Shown one piece after another: positions 44,700-53,519 of a DNA stretch of 64,000 bases. Numbering within the stretch: position 1 is the stretch's first letter; the number at the start of each line of letters is the position of its first letter. The notes beneath the pieces are model-generated. The model saw only the letters and a list, made by a program, of their open reading frames with translations, did not search any database and was not told the origin of the DNA. The position numbers were made by a program, and so were the translations under genes. Origin of the DNA: UBA1757 sp963617485 (GTDB lineage: Bacteria; Bacteroidota; Bacteroidia; Bacteroidales; UBA1402); contig CAVEPA010000001.1 in the NCBI GenBank assembly GCA_963617485.1, forward strand, positions 62,001-126,000. Reading direction: 5' to 3'.

Positions 44700-46127
44700 C
44701 TATTGTTCGAAACTTTGGAACATTTTATAAAGATTATCGATGCCCTTCAAGGCAGAGGCAGGCAAATCCCGGCCATCGGGACCCCAAACCTTAAGCAAGT
44801 CGGGGGATTCTTCCACACAAGACGACTCATCGAAGAGGCCGTCGGTGGTTTTCAAGTGGTTGCACTTCAGGTTCCAGTGCTTGGCCATAAAAGCGTATGC
44901 CGCCTGACGCTTGGAACTGCCGTAGTCGTGGCCTTCGTCCGGAAAATGAGCGTTTTCCACCTTGTCGAGCGCATCGTAGAAGCCGAAAGTACGCTGTATA
45001 AAGGGGAACTCCAGCCAAGGCACATCCTGCGACCAATCCTTGCCATCGGAAACCACCAGCAAAGGACGGGGTGCGCACATGGCGGCCAGTTCGGCATTGT
45101 TGGTGCCATGGGCGCTCAAATGTATCGGATTACCGCTCTCACAGGGGCAACCGCCCACAAAGTACGAAGAGGTCATCACCACGGGAATACTGAGCTTAAT
45201 CCGTTCATCTATAGCCGTGATGAACATGGTCTGGCTACCGCCGCCACTGCCGCCGGTAATACCCACCCTTGTAGTGTCGGCCTCGGGCAGCGCACACAGA
45301 TAATCGAGCAGGCGCAAGGCATTCAAGCTCTGGATGGTATGCGCCATGGCCGTGCGGTGCGAGCGCGGTTCAAATTGCAGTGCCTGTTCATCCCAAGCAA
45401 AAAGGTCGTAACTGACAGCGATACAGCCCATCTTGGCCTGCATGGCACAGCGCATCTGCTCATCACGACGATAGCGTCCCTTGCCGAAGTGGCCGTTGGG
45501 GTTGAGCACCACTGGACAAGCGTGTTTGCGGGCTTTGCGCGGATGATACAAGCTACCCGTACAGTAAACGCCAGGCAGAATTTCCAGCGCAAAGTTCTGT
45601 ACATAATAATCGCCATACACGCGCTTGGCCGTCAAATAAGGCTTGCCCTCGGGTGCAGACGGAATGTTGTCCAGGCCGGCACGTTGGCGCAGTTCACGGC
45701 GTAACACGGCCTTGCGTTCTTCCCAAGATGCCTTGTCTTGATAGAGCGTTGAAAGATAATCGAGATAATCTTTGCCGTCATCGGCCAAACGGCGGGCATA
45801 TTCAAAAGGCTTCACCTGAATGCGACCATCGCTTTTCCTGCTGTACTTCAAGTCGAGAGGCTTGAGCACGTTGTCGAGCGTCTGTTCCAAGCTCCAGGGA
45901 CGATAACGGTATTCGGCATAATCGAGCAGACGGCCTTCCACATCGTTCTTGGAATACTGCAACTTGACACCGAACATTTCCTCAATATCCTGAAAAACCT
46001 CCGTCAGAGGTTTGGCAAAACGGGTATCGGAAGTAGGATAACGCTGGGCCTGCAAAGACAGCGACCAAGGCCAAGGCAGCAAGGTCAAAACCAAAAGCAG
46101 GGCCGACAAAGCCAGTGTCCTTTTCAT
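44700..46127 (-). CDS. STN-domain alpha/beta-hydrolase esterase (CE19-like, probable pectin esterase)
   Basis: 475 residues with signal peptide (to about residue 27, SLSLQAQ). Residues about 38-110 look like an STN (secretin/TonB short N-terminal) domain: FQDIEEMFGVKLQYSKNDVE, then SLEQTLDNVLKPLDLKYSRK and DGRIQVKPFE. The rest is an alpha/beta hydrolase: the nucleophile elbow GITGGSGGGSQT (Ser in GGSGG), acid candidate in LVVSDGKDWSQDVP, His in DEGHDYGSSKRQ. In B. thetaiotaomicron an alpha/beta-hydrolase pectin methylesterase (BT1017, CE19) is essential for RG-II use; this is a plausible relative, though an acetylesterase is also possible. The start overlaps the GH28 stop by 4 nt (ATGA), so translation is coupled. 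Confidence 0.72.
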   Translation of the reverse strand: MKRTLALSALLLVLTLLPWPWSLSLQAQRYPTSDTRFAKPLTEVFQDIEEMFGVKLQYSKNDVEGRLLDYAEYRYRPWSLEQTLDNVLKPLDLKYSRKSDGRIQVKPFEYARRLADDGKDYLDYLSTLYQDKASWEERKAVLRRELRQRAGLDNIPSAPEGKPYLTAKRVYGDYYVQNFALEILPGVYCTGSLYHPRKARKHACPVVLNPNGHFGKGRYRRDEQMRCAMQAKMGCIAVSYDLFAWDEQALQFEPRSHRTAMAHTIQSLNALRLLDYLCALPEADTTRVGITGGSGGGSQTMFITAIDERIKLSIPVVMTSSYFVGGCPCESGNPIHLSAHGTNNAELAAMCAPRPLLVVSDGKDWSQDVPWLEFPFIQRTFGFYDALDKVENAHFPDEGHDYGSSKRQAAYAFMAKHWNLKCNHLKTTDGLFDESSCVEESPDLLKVWGPDGRDLPASALKGIDNLYKMFQSFEQ

Positions 46128-47698
46128 TTCTGCAGCGCTTTTTTAGACACTTCCGGATGACGGATTACATCCACATCCAAACGTTCTACATAATTATTTC
46201 TCAGCACAATACCTTGCGTATCAGCACCTTTCAGTTCAAGAAAAGCCTGGCTGCCGGACAAAGGAAAACAGTTGGCAATGAACACGTTGCGCGCATTGTC
46301 GAGGCGGATAACGGGCAGGCTGGCGTTGGGCTTGAGCGTACGCACATTCGAAATGTAAAGTTCTTCGGTGTTGAGCACATCCAGCACCGGGCCCTTGTCA
46401 CAATTGACGCTGAAGTCGGAAATGCTGATATTCTTGGCTTCGCGCAGATAGAAACCGCTCTCGGCATCCATGTTCACATGACTGATGCTGACATCGCTCA
46501 CGGGCATTTCGGGAATACCGCGCACGCCGCCCACCGATTTCACATCTGTGCCAGTGACATTGGAAATATGGATATTGCGGAAGATGGGCGTACGTTCGCT
46601 CAGGGGTTCCTGCGGCGTATTGGAATAGTACAGATTGAAGATGATGGCCTCTTTCTGGATATTCTTCATGACAATGTTGTCCACGCGGATTTCCTCCACG
46701 ACACCGCCACGGCCGCGAGTCGATTTGAGACGAATGCCACGGTCGGTGCCGTCGAACACGCAGTTGCTGATGGTAACCTTGCGCACATCGCCCGACATTT
46801 CGCTACCGATAACCACACCGCCATGACCGCTCAGCATGGTGCAATTGGTAATGGTGATGTTCTCGCAAGGCACTCCGTACTGGCGGCCCTGCAAATCACG
46901 GCCCGATTTGATGGTGATGCAATCGTCACCCACGCTGATATGGCAATTGGAAATATGCACGTTGCGGCACGACGAAGGGTTGATGCCGTCGGTATTGGGC
47001 GATTCGGGGTTGTTGATAGTCAAATCCTTGATATTGAGGTTGTCGCAGAATTCTGGGTTCACTGTCCAAAAGGGAGAATTCTGGATATGCAGGCCCTCGA
47101 TAAGGATATTCCTGCAGCGGTAGAACTGAATAAAGGGAGGACGGAAAAACTCACGCGCGATGGTGCGTTTCCAGTCGGACTGTTCTTCGAGCGTCAAGTC
47201 GGCATTGGCTTCCACCCAAGCCTGCTGATATTTGTTGCGTTGCTTGACACCCTCCTTCACGTTGCCTTCGTTGCGCCATGCCTCGTGCCACCAGGCACGG
47301 CCGTTGCCTTCGAGCGTCCCCCTACCCTTGATGGCGATATTCTCGGCATCGTAGGCGGCAATAAGCGGATGAAAGCTCTTCATCACCACGCCTTCGTAAC
47401 GCATTTCCACATAAGGCATATAATGGTCGAAATTATCCGAAAAGCAGAGGCTGGCACCGGCTTCCACCTCGAGCGTGATATGGCTTTTCAGCGTGATGGG
47501 ACCCGTCAGGTACTTGCCCGCAGGGAAATACAGCGTACCCCCGCCACAGGTTTCGAGCGTATCGATGGCTCGGGCGATGACCTCGGTATTCAGAAACGAA
47601 CTGTCATTCTTGGCACCGAAATCGAGCATATTGATAAAACGGGCTTGCGCCACATTCAGGCTGAGTGCTAGACACAAAAGCGTAAGGACTTTTTTCAT
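46124..47698 (-). CDS. GH28 polygalacturonase/galacturonidase
   Basis: 524 residues from ATG 47698 (MKKVLTLLCLALSLNVAQA, signal peptide); the frame extends 13 codons further but then overlaps the kinase gene. Hydrolyses alpha-1,4 links of galacturonan; exo- or endo-action not readable. All GH28 motifs are present in the beta-helix: SPNTDG (from N235), GDDC (D258, D259), SGHGG (H292) and RLK (R323, K325). In RG-II systems GH28 enzymes act on galacturonic acid of the backbone or side chains. Starts 1 nt after the kinase stop. Confidence 0.95.
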   Translation of the reverse strand: MKKVLTLLCLALSLNVAQARFINMLDFGAKNDSSFLNTEVIARAIDTLETCGGGTLYFPAGKYLTGPITLKSHITLEVEAGASLCFSDNFDHYMPYVEMRYEGVVMKSFHPLIAAYDAENIAIKGRGTLEGNGRAWWHEAWRNEGNVKEGVKQRNKYQQAWVEANADLTLEEQSDWKRTIAREFFRPPFIQFYRCRNILIEGLHIQNSPFWTVNPEFCDNLNIKDLTINNPESPNTDGINPSSCRNVHISNCHISVGDDCITIKSGRDLQGRQYGVPCENITITNCTMLSGHGGVVIGSEMSGDVRKVTISNCVFDGTDRGIRLKSTRGRGGVVEEIRVDNIVMKNIQKEAIIFNLYYSNTPQEPLSERTPIFRNIHISNVTGTDVKSVGGVRGIPEMPVSDVSISHVNMDAESGFYLREAKNISISDFSVNCDKGPVLDVLNTEELYISNVRTLKPNASLPVIRLDNARNVFIANCFPLSGSQAFLELKGADTQGIVLRNNYVERLDVDVIRHPEVSKKALQK

Positions 47699-47699
47699 A

Positions 47700-48866
47700 T
47701 TATTCTTGATTGGGGTTTTTGAAAGCCGGCCAGGCATAACTGCCCGGTTTTAGCGTGATATAGCAGTGAGGTTCCTGATTAAGCCGCAGTTGTACCACAC
47801 CGGGTGTCCATTCACGCACGGGCGTAAAGCTGTTCCAGCCCAGACGCTGAAATAGGCTGTAGGCCGTAGCGCCACCTTCGATGAACAGATGCGAGGGTCT
47901 TATTTTTTGCAACAGCAGATACATCGATTCGGTCATACGGTAGCGCAGGTGTTCGGCGCAGGACTCAAATTTGACGGGCTTGGCGCCAAAGCGCACCAAC
48001 AAACGCTTACTGATATTCCAAGCGGCGGCGCAAGCCTCCACAAAAGAACGGATGTCCGCATCGGTCACCTTTTCTTCTTGCAACATCGATGCGGGCAAGT
48101 TCATGAGCGGCATGCCCCGGCGGGCCAGTTCGTCCGAAGCCTGCATGCTGCTCAAGTGCGCACTGCCGCATATCATCAGACAATCTTGCAGGTCGGCTGC
48201 CGAAAGAGGGGCTTCGTCTTGGGGTTCAGCCTTGACAAGACCCAAATCTATCTGTTCTTCAAGATATTCGCGCAAAAAATCGGCGCTGCCGCCGGCCAGG
48301 GTCTGGTCTTGACACAGCCGCACACAAGCGCGCAAGTCTTCTTTGGTAGCCGCATCCGGTACCTGATAGGGCAAGGTGGCGGAAGTCAGGGTGTTGCGCG
48401 TTTCCAGCAGGGTGTGCACCTGCGAGCTTTTGGCCGGAAATTCGGGGTCGTTGGCAAAGGCGGTATCGGCCAGCAGCTTGTCGCCCACATAATACAACCC
48501 GTCCCTGACCGAACGCGAAGTGGCCGTATTGGCAGGCTGGATAAGCAGCGAAGTCTTGCCCAGCACTTCGGCTATAGCGTTCATTTCCAGCAAGACCCAG
48601 CCGCGCAGAGCCGAATCTATTTTTTTGAGCACACAACTTACACCGGCGGCCTTCAGATTTTCGGCCAGTAGTCTGGAAACCTTCACAGCGCCTTCAGCTG
48701 TAAAGGAGCGCGTGTCTTCGGCCAGCACCAGCACAGCGGCATCGACACTCCTGATGCTCTCCACATCGGGAATATCGCTCAGAAAGCCGACGGCAACACC
48801 TTTTCTCAGGCAGATGCCGGCAACCTCGGCCGCACCGGTAAAATCGTCTGCAACGATACAAATCAT
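47700..48866 (-). CDS. four-carbon acid sugar kinase (DUF1537 family, DtnK/OtnK-like)
   Basis: 388 residues, no signal peptide, cytoplasmic. Seen: the sugar-binding N-domain MICIVADDFTGAAEVAGICL (D7, D8), LKKIDSALRGWVLLEMNAIA, LIQPANTATSRSVRDGLYYV, and the nucleotide-binding C-domain LFIEGGATAYSLFQRLGWNS and ITLKPGSYAWP. Members phosphorylate D-threonate, D- or L-erythronate at O-4, or 3-oxo-isoapionate. The partner directly upstream (2-nt gap) is a PdxA2-type dehydrogenase, the pairing known for D-threonate/D-erythronate breakdown. With an aldolase and alcohol dehydrogenase in the same run, D-threonate made from DHA is my preferred substrate; an apiose-derived acid is the alternative because an apiosidase is in the cluster. 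Confidence 0.88.
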   Translation of the reverse strand: MICIVADDFTGAAEVAGICLRKGVAVGFLSDIPDVESIRSVDAAVLVLAEDTRSFTAEGAVKVSRLLAENLKAAGVSCVLKKIDSALRGWVLLEMNAIAEVLGKTSLLIQPANTATSRSVRDGLYYVGDKLLADTAFANDPEFPAKSSQVHTLLETRNTLTSATLPYQVPDAATKEDLRACVRLCQDQTLAGGSADFLREYLEEQIDLGLVKAEPQDEAPLSAADLQDCLMICGSAHLSSMQASDELARRGMPLMNLPASMLQEEKVTDADIRSFVEACAAAWNISKRLLVRFGAKPVKFESCAEHLRYRMTESMYLLLQKIRPSHLFIEGGATAYSLFQRLGWNSFTPVREWTPGVVQLRLNQEPHCYITLKPGSYAWPAFKNPNQE

Positions 48867-48868
48867 AA

Positions 48869-49891
48869 CTATCTATTTTGCGCCATTTTCAAGGCATAGT
48901 CGATGGAAATCAGCATGGCATCTTCGCAGGCAATACCCTTGCCGGCTATCTCGAAAGCCGTGCCATGGTCTACCGAAGTACGGATAATGGGCAGGCCGAG
49001 CGTGATGTTCACGCCCTTGACGCTATCCATTTTCTGTTTTTCGTTATTCCACTTGAAACCCACCAGTTTGAAGGGAATATGACCTTGGTCGTGATACATG
49101 GCCACGCAACCGTCGAATTTGCCTTGCACAGCTTTGGCAAATACGGTGTCGGGCGGCACCGGACCTTCCACATCGTAACCTTGCGCACGGGCAGCTTCAA
49201 TGGCCGGAATGATTTCGTCAATTTCTTCGCGGCCAAACAATCCGTTCTCACCGCTGTGAGGGTTAAGACCGGCCACAGCCAGACGGGGCTTCTCGATGCC
49301 AAACTGACGGCAAGCGTTGTATAGCAACCCAATCACATTGAGGACACGGTCTTTCTTGGCGCGGTCGCAGGCTTCACGCAAGGACACGTGCGTGCTGACA
49401 TGGATAACCCTGAGCGAGTCGTCGGCCAGCAGCATGGCATAATTGTCGGTGCCCGTGTAGTGGGCATATATTTCGGTGTGACCCGAGAAATTGAACCCAG
49501 CCTTGTGGATGGCTTCCTTATTGATAGGTGCCGTCACGGTAGCATCGACCAGGCCCTTCATGGCCAGGTCGATATTGCAGCGTACCGCTTCGAAGGCGGC
49601 ACGTCCGCACATGGCCGATACCTGACCATACTGCAGGCTGTCCATATCCACATTGTCCAGGTCGTAAACATCGATGCAACCATACTCGAAACGGGCATCG
49701 TCCACGTCCTTGACGGCGCGCACGCGCAAGGGAGCAGCCAGAAAATCAATGGCGGCCTGCATCACCTTGGCATCACCTACCACCATGGGGCGGCATTTTT
49801 CATAGACAGCGGCACACTGCAAGGCCTTGACCGTAATTTCGGGACCGATGCCTGCAGGGTCGCCCATACTTATGCTGACTATAGGTTTCAT
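48869..49891 (-). CDS. pdxA2: PdxA2-type 4-phospho-D-threonate/erythronate dehydrogenase
   Basis: 340 residues, cytoplasmic. PdxA-fold, metal- and NAD-dependent oxidative decarboxylase: MKPIVSISMGDPAGIGPEIT, ATVTAPINKEAIHKAGFNFS, GHTEIYAHYTG, GLNPHSGENGLFGREE, and YHDQGHIPFKLVGFKW. I take the QGHIP form to be typical of PdxA2 rather than the vitamin B6 enzyme. PdxA2 enzymes oxidise 4-phospho-D-threonate (or erythronate), which decarboxylates to dihydroxyacetone phosphate. Position between a DUF1537 kinase and an alcohol dehydrogenase, far from pdxJ or other B6 genes, supports catabolism. Confidence 0.85.
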   Translation of the reverse strand: MKPIVSISMGDPAGIGPEITVKALQCAAVYEKCRPMVVGDAKVMQAAIDFLAAPLRVRAVKDVDDARFEYGCIDVYDLDNVDMDSLQYGQVSAMCGRAAFEAVRCNIDLAMKGLVDATVTAPINKEAIHKAGFNFSGHTEIYAHYTGTDNYAMLLADDSLRVIHVSTHVSLREACDRAKKDRVLNVIGLLYNACRQFGIEKPRLAVAGLNPHSGENGLFGREEIDEIIPAIEAARAQGYDVEGPVPPDTVFAKAVQGKFDGCVAMYHDQGHIPFKLVGFKWNNEKQKMDSVKGVNITLGLPIIRTSVDHGTAFEIAGKGIACEDAMLISIDYALKMAQNR

Positions 49892-49897
49892 ACCTTA

Positions 49898-51046
49898 TCA
49901 ATAAATGTTTTCGTAAATATTTATCACATCCTCACGCGTAATTTCGCGAGGATTGTTCGACAGCAGACGTGTCACGTTCATGGCCATATCGGCCATTTCG
50001 GGGATATCTTCCTTGTTGATGCCGATTTCCGACAGATGTTGGGGAATGCCACATTGGGCAGACAGTTGCTGAATATAATCGATAACGGCATCGGCATTCT
50101 GTTGGTTGTCCATGCGGTAAGGCAGGCCTATTTCCTTGGCCATGGCTCCGAAACGCGCCAAACAAGCAGGTTTGTTGAAACGCAGCACTTCGGGCAACAG
50201 CAAAGCGTTGGCCAAACCGTGCGACATATGATATTTGCCGGCCAAACCATACGAGAGCGCATGAACACCGCAAGTGTTCACCGGGCCCAAGCACAAACCG
50301 CCCAACATCGAGGCCAGGGCCAGCGATTCACGGGCGTGTTTGTTGCGGCCGTCACGGCAAGCTTTAAGCAAGTTCTTGCAAACCAAGCCGATACCGCGCA
50401 AGGCATAAGTATCAACAAAGGGATGCGCGTGCACATTGATATAGGCTTCGATGCAGTGACAAAGCGCGTCCATGCCGGTCTCGGCCGTAATCTTAGCGGG
50501 CAGGCTCATGGTAAAAACAGGGTCAATCAACGTGCAGTCGGGCAACAGGAAGGGACTGATGATGCCCTTCTTTTCACCGTCTTTGGAATCGAGCAGTATG
50601 GCGTTGGGCGACACTTCGCTACCTGTACCGGCCGTTGTGGGCGCACAGTACAGCAAGATATCACGCTTGTCGACAAGGCCTTTGCCGAAGCATTTGTCAA
50701 CGGATTTTCTGCGGTTGCACAACGCAGAGAGCAATTTAGCCACATCCAGCACACTGCCGCCGCCCACGCCCAGCACCAAGTCGGGCGCAAAAGCGGAAGC
50801 ATCCTTGCGGAGTACATCGAAATAATCGGTGGTGGGTTCACCGGGCAAAGTATAGTCCAGTTTCTTTATTTTCAATCCCTTGTCTGTCGCAGCCTGCAAG
50901 GAGCTTTCCAGCATGGGCCAGATGGGGCCTACCGACAAGACCAGCACCTTCTTCACAGATGCCTGCATAGCTTCGTCTATCCATGAAGCAAAACAATCGC
51001 TGCCGACAATCAGTTTTTTCGGCGTTACAATTTCTACTTGATTCAT
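49898..51046 (-). CDS. iron-type alcohol/aldehyde reductase
   Basis: 382 residues, the standard length of group III (Fe-dependent) alcohol dehydrogenases such as lactaldehyde reductase. Seen: nucleotide-binding LVLGVGGGSVLDVAKLLSAL, CAPTTAGTGSEVSPNAIL, metal ligands in AETGMDALCHCIEAY (Asp, His), GVHALSYGLAGKYHMSHGLA (two His). It probably reduces an aldehyde with NAD(P)H. Two candidate substrates: L-lactaldehyde from rhamnose, or the four-carbon aldehyde acid from DHA. Its position, overlapping the symporter start region by 4 nt and just before pdxA2-kinase, favours the second. Confidence 0.88.
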   Translation of the reverse strand: MNQVEIVTPKKLIVGSDCFASWIDEAMQASVKKVLVLSVGPIWPMLESSLQAATDKGLKIKKLDYTLPGEPTTDYFDVLRKDASAFAPDLVLGVGGGSVLDVAKLLSALCNRRKSVDKCFGKGLVDKRDILLYCAPTTAGTGSEVSPNAILLDSKDGEKKGIISPFLLPDCTLIDPVFTMSLPAKITAETGMDALCHCIEAYINVHAHPFVDTYALRGIGLVCKNLLKACRDGRNKHARESLALASMLGGLCLGPVNTCGVHALSYGLAGKYHMSHGLANALLLPEVLRFNKPACLARFGAMAKEIGLPYRMDNQQNADAVIDYIQQLSAQCGIPQHLSEIGINKEDIPEMADMAMNVTRLLSNNPREITREDVINIYENIY

Positions 51047-52599
51047 TTCTTCAAACTTTCAATACTATAATCGTAGATAGTCAGACCCTTTTCGATATTG
51101 GGCTTGGGGAAGAAGAGACTGGCCACATAACCAACCACCAGCACAATAAGGTGGCTATAGACACCCAGCATATAATGATGGTGCGGGAAATTCCATTTGC
51201 CCAAGTCGAGGATAAGGCGTTCTGTGCCGTTCACTTCAATATGGGTAGTAGTCAGTACGGCATAGGCAGTAAACAGCACGCAGACAGCAAGTCCGATGTA
51301 CAGACCCTGCTTGTTGGCGCGACGGCTAAACAGACCCAGCAGGAAGATGCCCACGATACCGGCCGAGAAGATGGCGTAAAGGTCGAAAACGACACCCAGC
51401 ACACCCTCGCCTTGCCAAGCTTCGTAGAGTATGGCCACGCCCACCGTTGCCAAACCGGAAACGGCCACCATAGCACGGCCTAGCACCAGACGCTGACGGT
51501 CGGTGCAGTTGGGATGGAAACGTTGGTAATAGTCTTCCACGATAATGGCCGACAGACAGTTCATATCCGAATCGAGGCTCGAAACGGCGGCGGCCACCAG
51601 AGCGGCAATAACCAGACCCGACACGCCCACCGGCAGCTGCGTCATGATAAAGTACGGGAAGACCTCATCGGAATTGATGCCTTCGGGCAACACGGCCGTA
51701 CCGTTGTGGTAGAACACATACAGCAGCGAGCCTATCAGCATAAACATCGTCCAGATGGGCACACTCAAACCCACACCGATATAGGCGGCCTTCTTGGCTT
51801 CCTTGTCGGATTTGGCCGTCAGATAGCGTTGCACGATGGTCTGGTCGGTACCATATTTCTGCAAGGCGTAGAAAGCACCGTTGATGACCATCACCCAGAA
51901 AGTCAATTCGGAAAAACTGAACTTGTAAGGGCCAAAACCGATTTTCTTCATGGCAATGGCATCGTGGAAAATCTGACCGGGACCCGCTTCGGGTGCTACC
52001 AGCAAAACAACCACACAGACCAGACCGCCCAAAATCAATAACAGGCCTTGAATCACGTCCATCCAGATAACGCCTTCCATACCGCCCACATAGGTGATGG
52101 CAACGATAAGCAGACCCAGCACCACAATAATACTCAAGGTGTTGATACCCGTCATGCTGTGCGTGGCCAGAGCCACCAGATACAGCACCGTACCCATCTT
52201 GGAGAAGTGCGTCAAGGTAAAGGCCAGCGAAGAATAGATACGGGCAATCAAACCGAAGCGGCGTTCGAAATACTCGTAGGTACTCAAACGTATCATCTTG
52301 CGGAACAGCGGCACGATGGCCCAGATAAGGAAAATCAGCACCACCGGCACCATCAGGCCCTGCACGAGCAGAATCCAGTTGCCCTTGTAGGCGGCCGAAG
52401 GATAAGCCAAAAAGGTGACACTACTGATAAGGGTGGCAAAAATGGACAGGCCGATGGCCCAGGCCGGAATCTTGTTGCTGCCGGCGAAATAGGTGGCGGA
52501 GTCTTTGTTGTTGCGCGATGCGTAAATGCCCACGGCCACGGTGATGACCAAGGTCAGCACCACAATAAGGATATCTATCCAATGTATTCCTACGCTCAT
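51043..52599 (-). CDS. sodium:solute symporter (SSS family)
   Basis: 518 residues, about 13 hydrophobic segments as usual for the family. Seen: IDILIVVLTLVITVAVGIYA, the core GLSIFATLISSVTFLAYPSA, VLGLLIVAITYVGGMEGVIW with D, and LVIAALVAAAVSSLDSDMN (Na2-type Ser-rich segment). Related symporters import sialic acid, sugars or glucuronides. It overlaps the aldolase stop (ATGA, 52596-52599) and the dehydrogenase start (ATGA, 51043-51046), so the imported substrate is most likely that of the aldolase: a 3-deoxy-2-ulosonic acid. Confidence 0.9.
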   Translation of the reverse strand: MSVGIHWIDILIVVLTLVITVAVGIYASRNNKDSATYFAGSNKIPAWAIGLSIFATLISSVTFLAYPSAAYKGNWILLVQGLMVPVVLIFLIWAIVPLFRKMIRLSTYEYFERRFGLIARIYSSLAFTLTHFSKMGTVLYLVALATHSMTGINTLSIIVVLGLLIVAITYVGGMEGVIWMDVIQGLLLILGGLVCVVVLLVAPEAGPGQIFHDAIAMKKIGFGPYKFSFSELTFWVMVINGAFYALQKYGTDQTIVQRYLTAKSDKEAKKAAYIGVGLSVPIWTMFMLIGSLLYVFYHNGTAVLPEGINSDEVFPYFIMTQLPVGVSGLVIAALVAAAVSSLDSDMNCLSAIIVEDYYQRFHPNCTDRQRLVLGRAMVAVSGLATVGVAILYEAWQGEGVLGVVFDLYAIFSAGIVGIFLLGLFSRRANKQGLYIGLAVCVLFTAYAVLTTTHIEVNGTERLILDLGKWNFPHHHYMLGVYSHLIVLVVGYVASLFFPKPNIEKGLTIYDYSIESLKK

Positions 52600-53489
52600 A
52601 AGGACAAAGCTTTGAATTGTTCAACAATACGACGGTTTTCCTCTTCGGGGAACTCGTCAAGCGGGGGCATCATGGTGGTGCCGCAAAGGCCGGCATCGTG
52701 CATGAGAACCTTGAGGGCAGCCAAAGACTCGCCCAGCGTGCGGCCCTTCTGGTAAACGACGGCCACCTTGTCGGTGAGTGCCTGCCAAGTATCGGCCTGG
52801 TCGTAATCGCCGGCGAGGAAAGAGCTGTAAAGCTTGCCGTAGAGTTCGGGGACGATGTTGCCCGTCGAAGGAACGATACCGTCGGCACCCCACTTGAGGC
52901 TGTTGGCACCCTGAGCGCCCCAACCGCAGAAGAGCGAGAAATCGTCACGGTCGCGGAACATGGAAATGCTGGTCTTGAGCCTTTCCTCGTCGCGCTCGGA
53001 ATCTTTCAGACCGGCCATGTTTTCGTGATGGCTCAGGCGCTCCACAACATCCAAGGGCAAGGACATCTGCGTAGTCGATTTAATATTGTACATAAACACC
53101 GGGGCCTTGGCCTCATCGGCCAGATGCAGGTAGAACTTCTCCATCTGCGCAGGGGTTAGGATGTAATAGGCAGGCAAAGTAGCCACCACAGCATCGACAC
53201 CCATAGAGGCATATTCGTTGGCCAAAGCGACGAGGGCCTGTACATCGTTGCCCACCAGACCGGCATAGACCCGTTGGCCAGGAGCCTTGGCATCGACGGC
53301 GGCCTGCATGAATCGCAGACTCTCCAGGGGTCCTACCGAAGCTGATTCGCCGGTGGTTCCCAAAACCAAAGGCGAAATGCCGTTGGCAGCAAAACGCTGC
53401 ATGATACGCGCTACGGCCTGCGTATCAATCGTAAAATCGGGGCAAAGAGGTGTCACCATGGGCACCACAACTCCCTTAAATTTCTTCAT
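52596..53489 (-). CDS. DapA/NanA-family pyruvate aldolase (candidate DHA aldolase)
   Basis: 297 residues, TIM-barrel class I aldolase. Seen: LVLGTTGESASVG (carboxylate-binding GTTGES, from G44), the catalytic tyrosine in MYNIKSTTQ (Y134) and the Schiff-base lysine in AGLKDSERD (K162). The family cleaves or forms 2-oxo acids with pyruvate (dihydrodipicolinate synthase, N-acetylneuraminate lyase, KDG aldolase). YNIK instead of YNxP and catabolic neighbours argue against lysine biosynthesis. Placed 30 nt after the GH143-GH142 gene and fused by overlap to a symporter, it is the best candidate to split DHA into pyruvate and a four-carbon aldehyde acid. Confidence 0.85.
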   Translation of the reverse strand: MKKFKGVVVPMVTPLCPDFTIDTQAVARIMQRFAANGISPLVLGTTGESASVGPLESLRFMQAAVDAKAPGQRVYAGLVGNDVQALVALANEYASMGVDAVVATLPAYYILTPAQMEKFYLHLADEAKAPVFMYNIKSTTQMSLPLDVVERLSHHENMAGLKDSERDEERLKTSISMFRDRDDFSLFCGWGAQGANSLKWGADGIVPSTGNIVPELYGKLYSSFLAGDYDQADTWQALTDKVAVVYQKGRTLGESLAALKVLMHDAGLCGTTMMPPLDEFPEEENRRIVEQFKALSL

Positions 53490-53519
53490 TATATGTTGTC
53501 TTTAAATGTTGTTACAAGC

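Noticed and set aside
48869..49891. Vitamin B6 biosynthesis enzyme PdxA
   Set aside because: No B6 genes nearby; next to a DUF1537 kinase, with the QGHIP motif I associate with PdxA2.
52596..53489. Lysine biosynthesis enzyme DapA
   Set aside because: Placed in a catabolic run between a glycosidase and a symporter, with YNIK at the catalytic tyrosine; a biosynthetic role is unlikely though not excluded by sequence alone.
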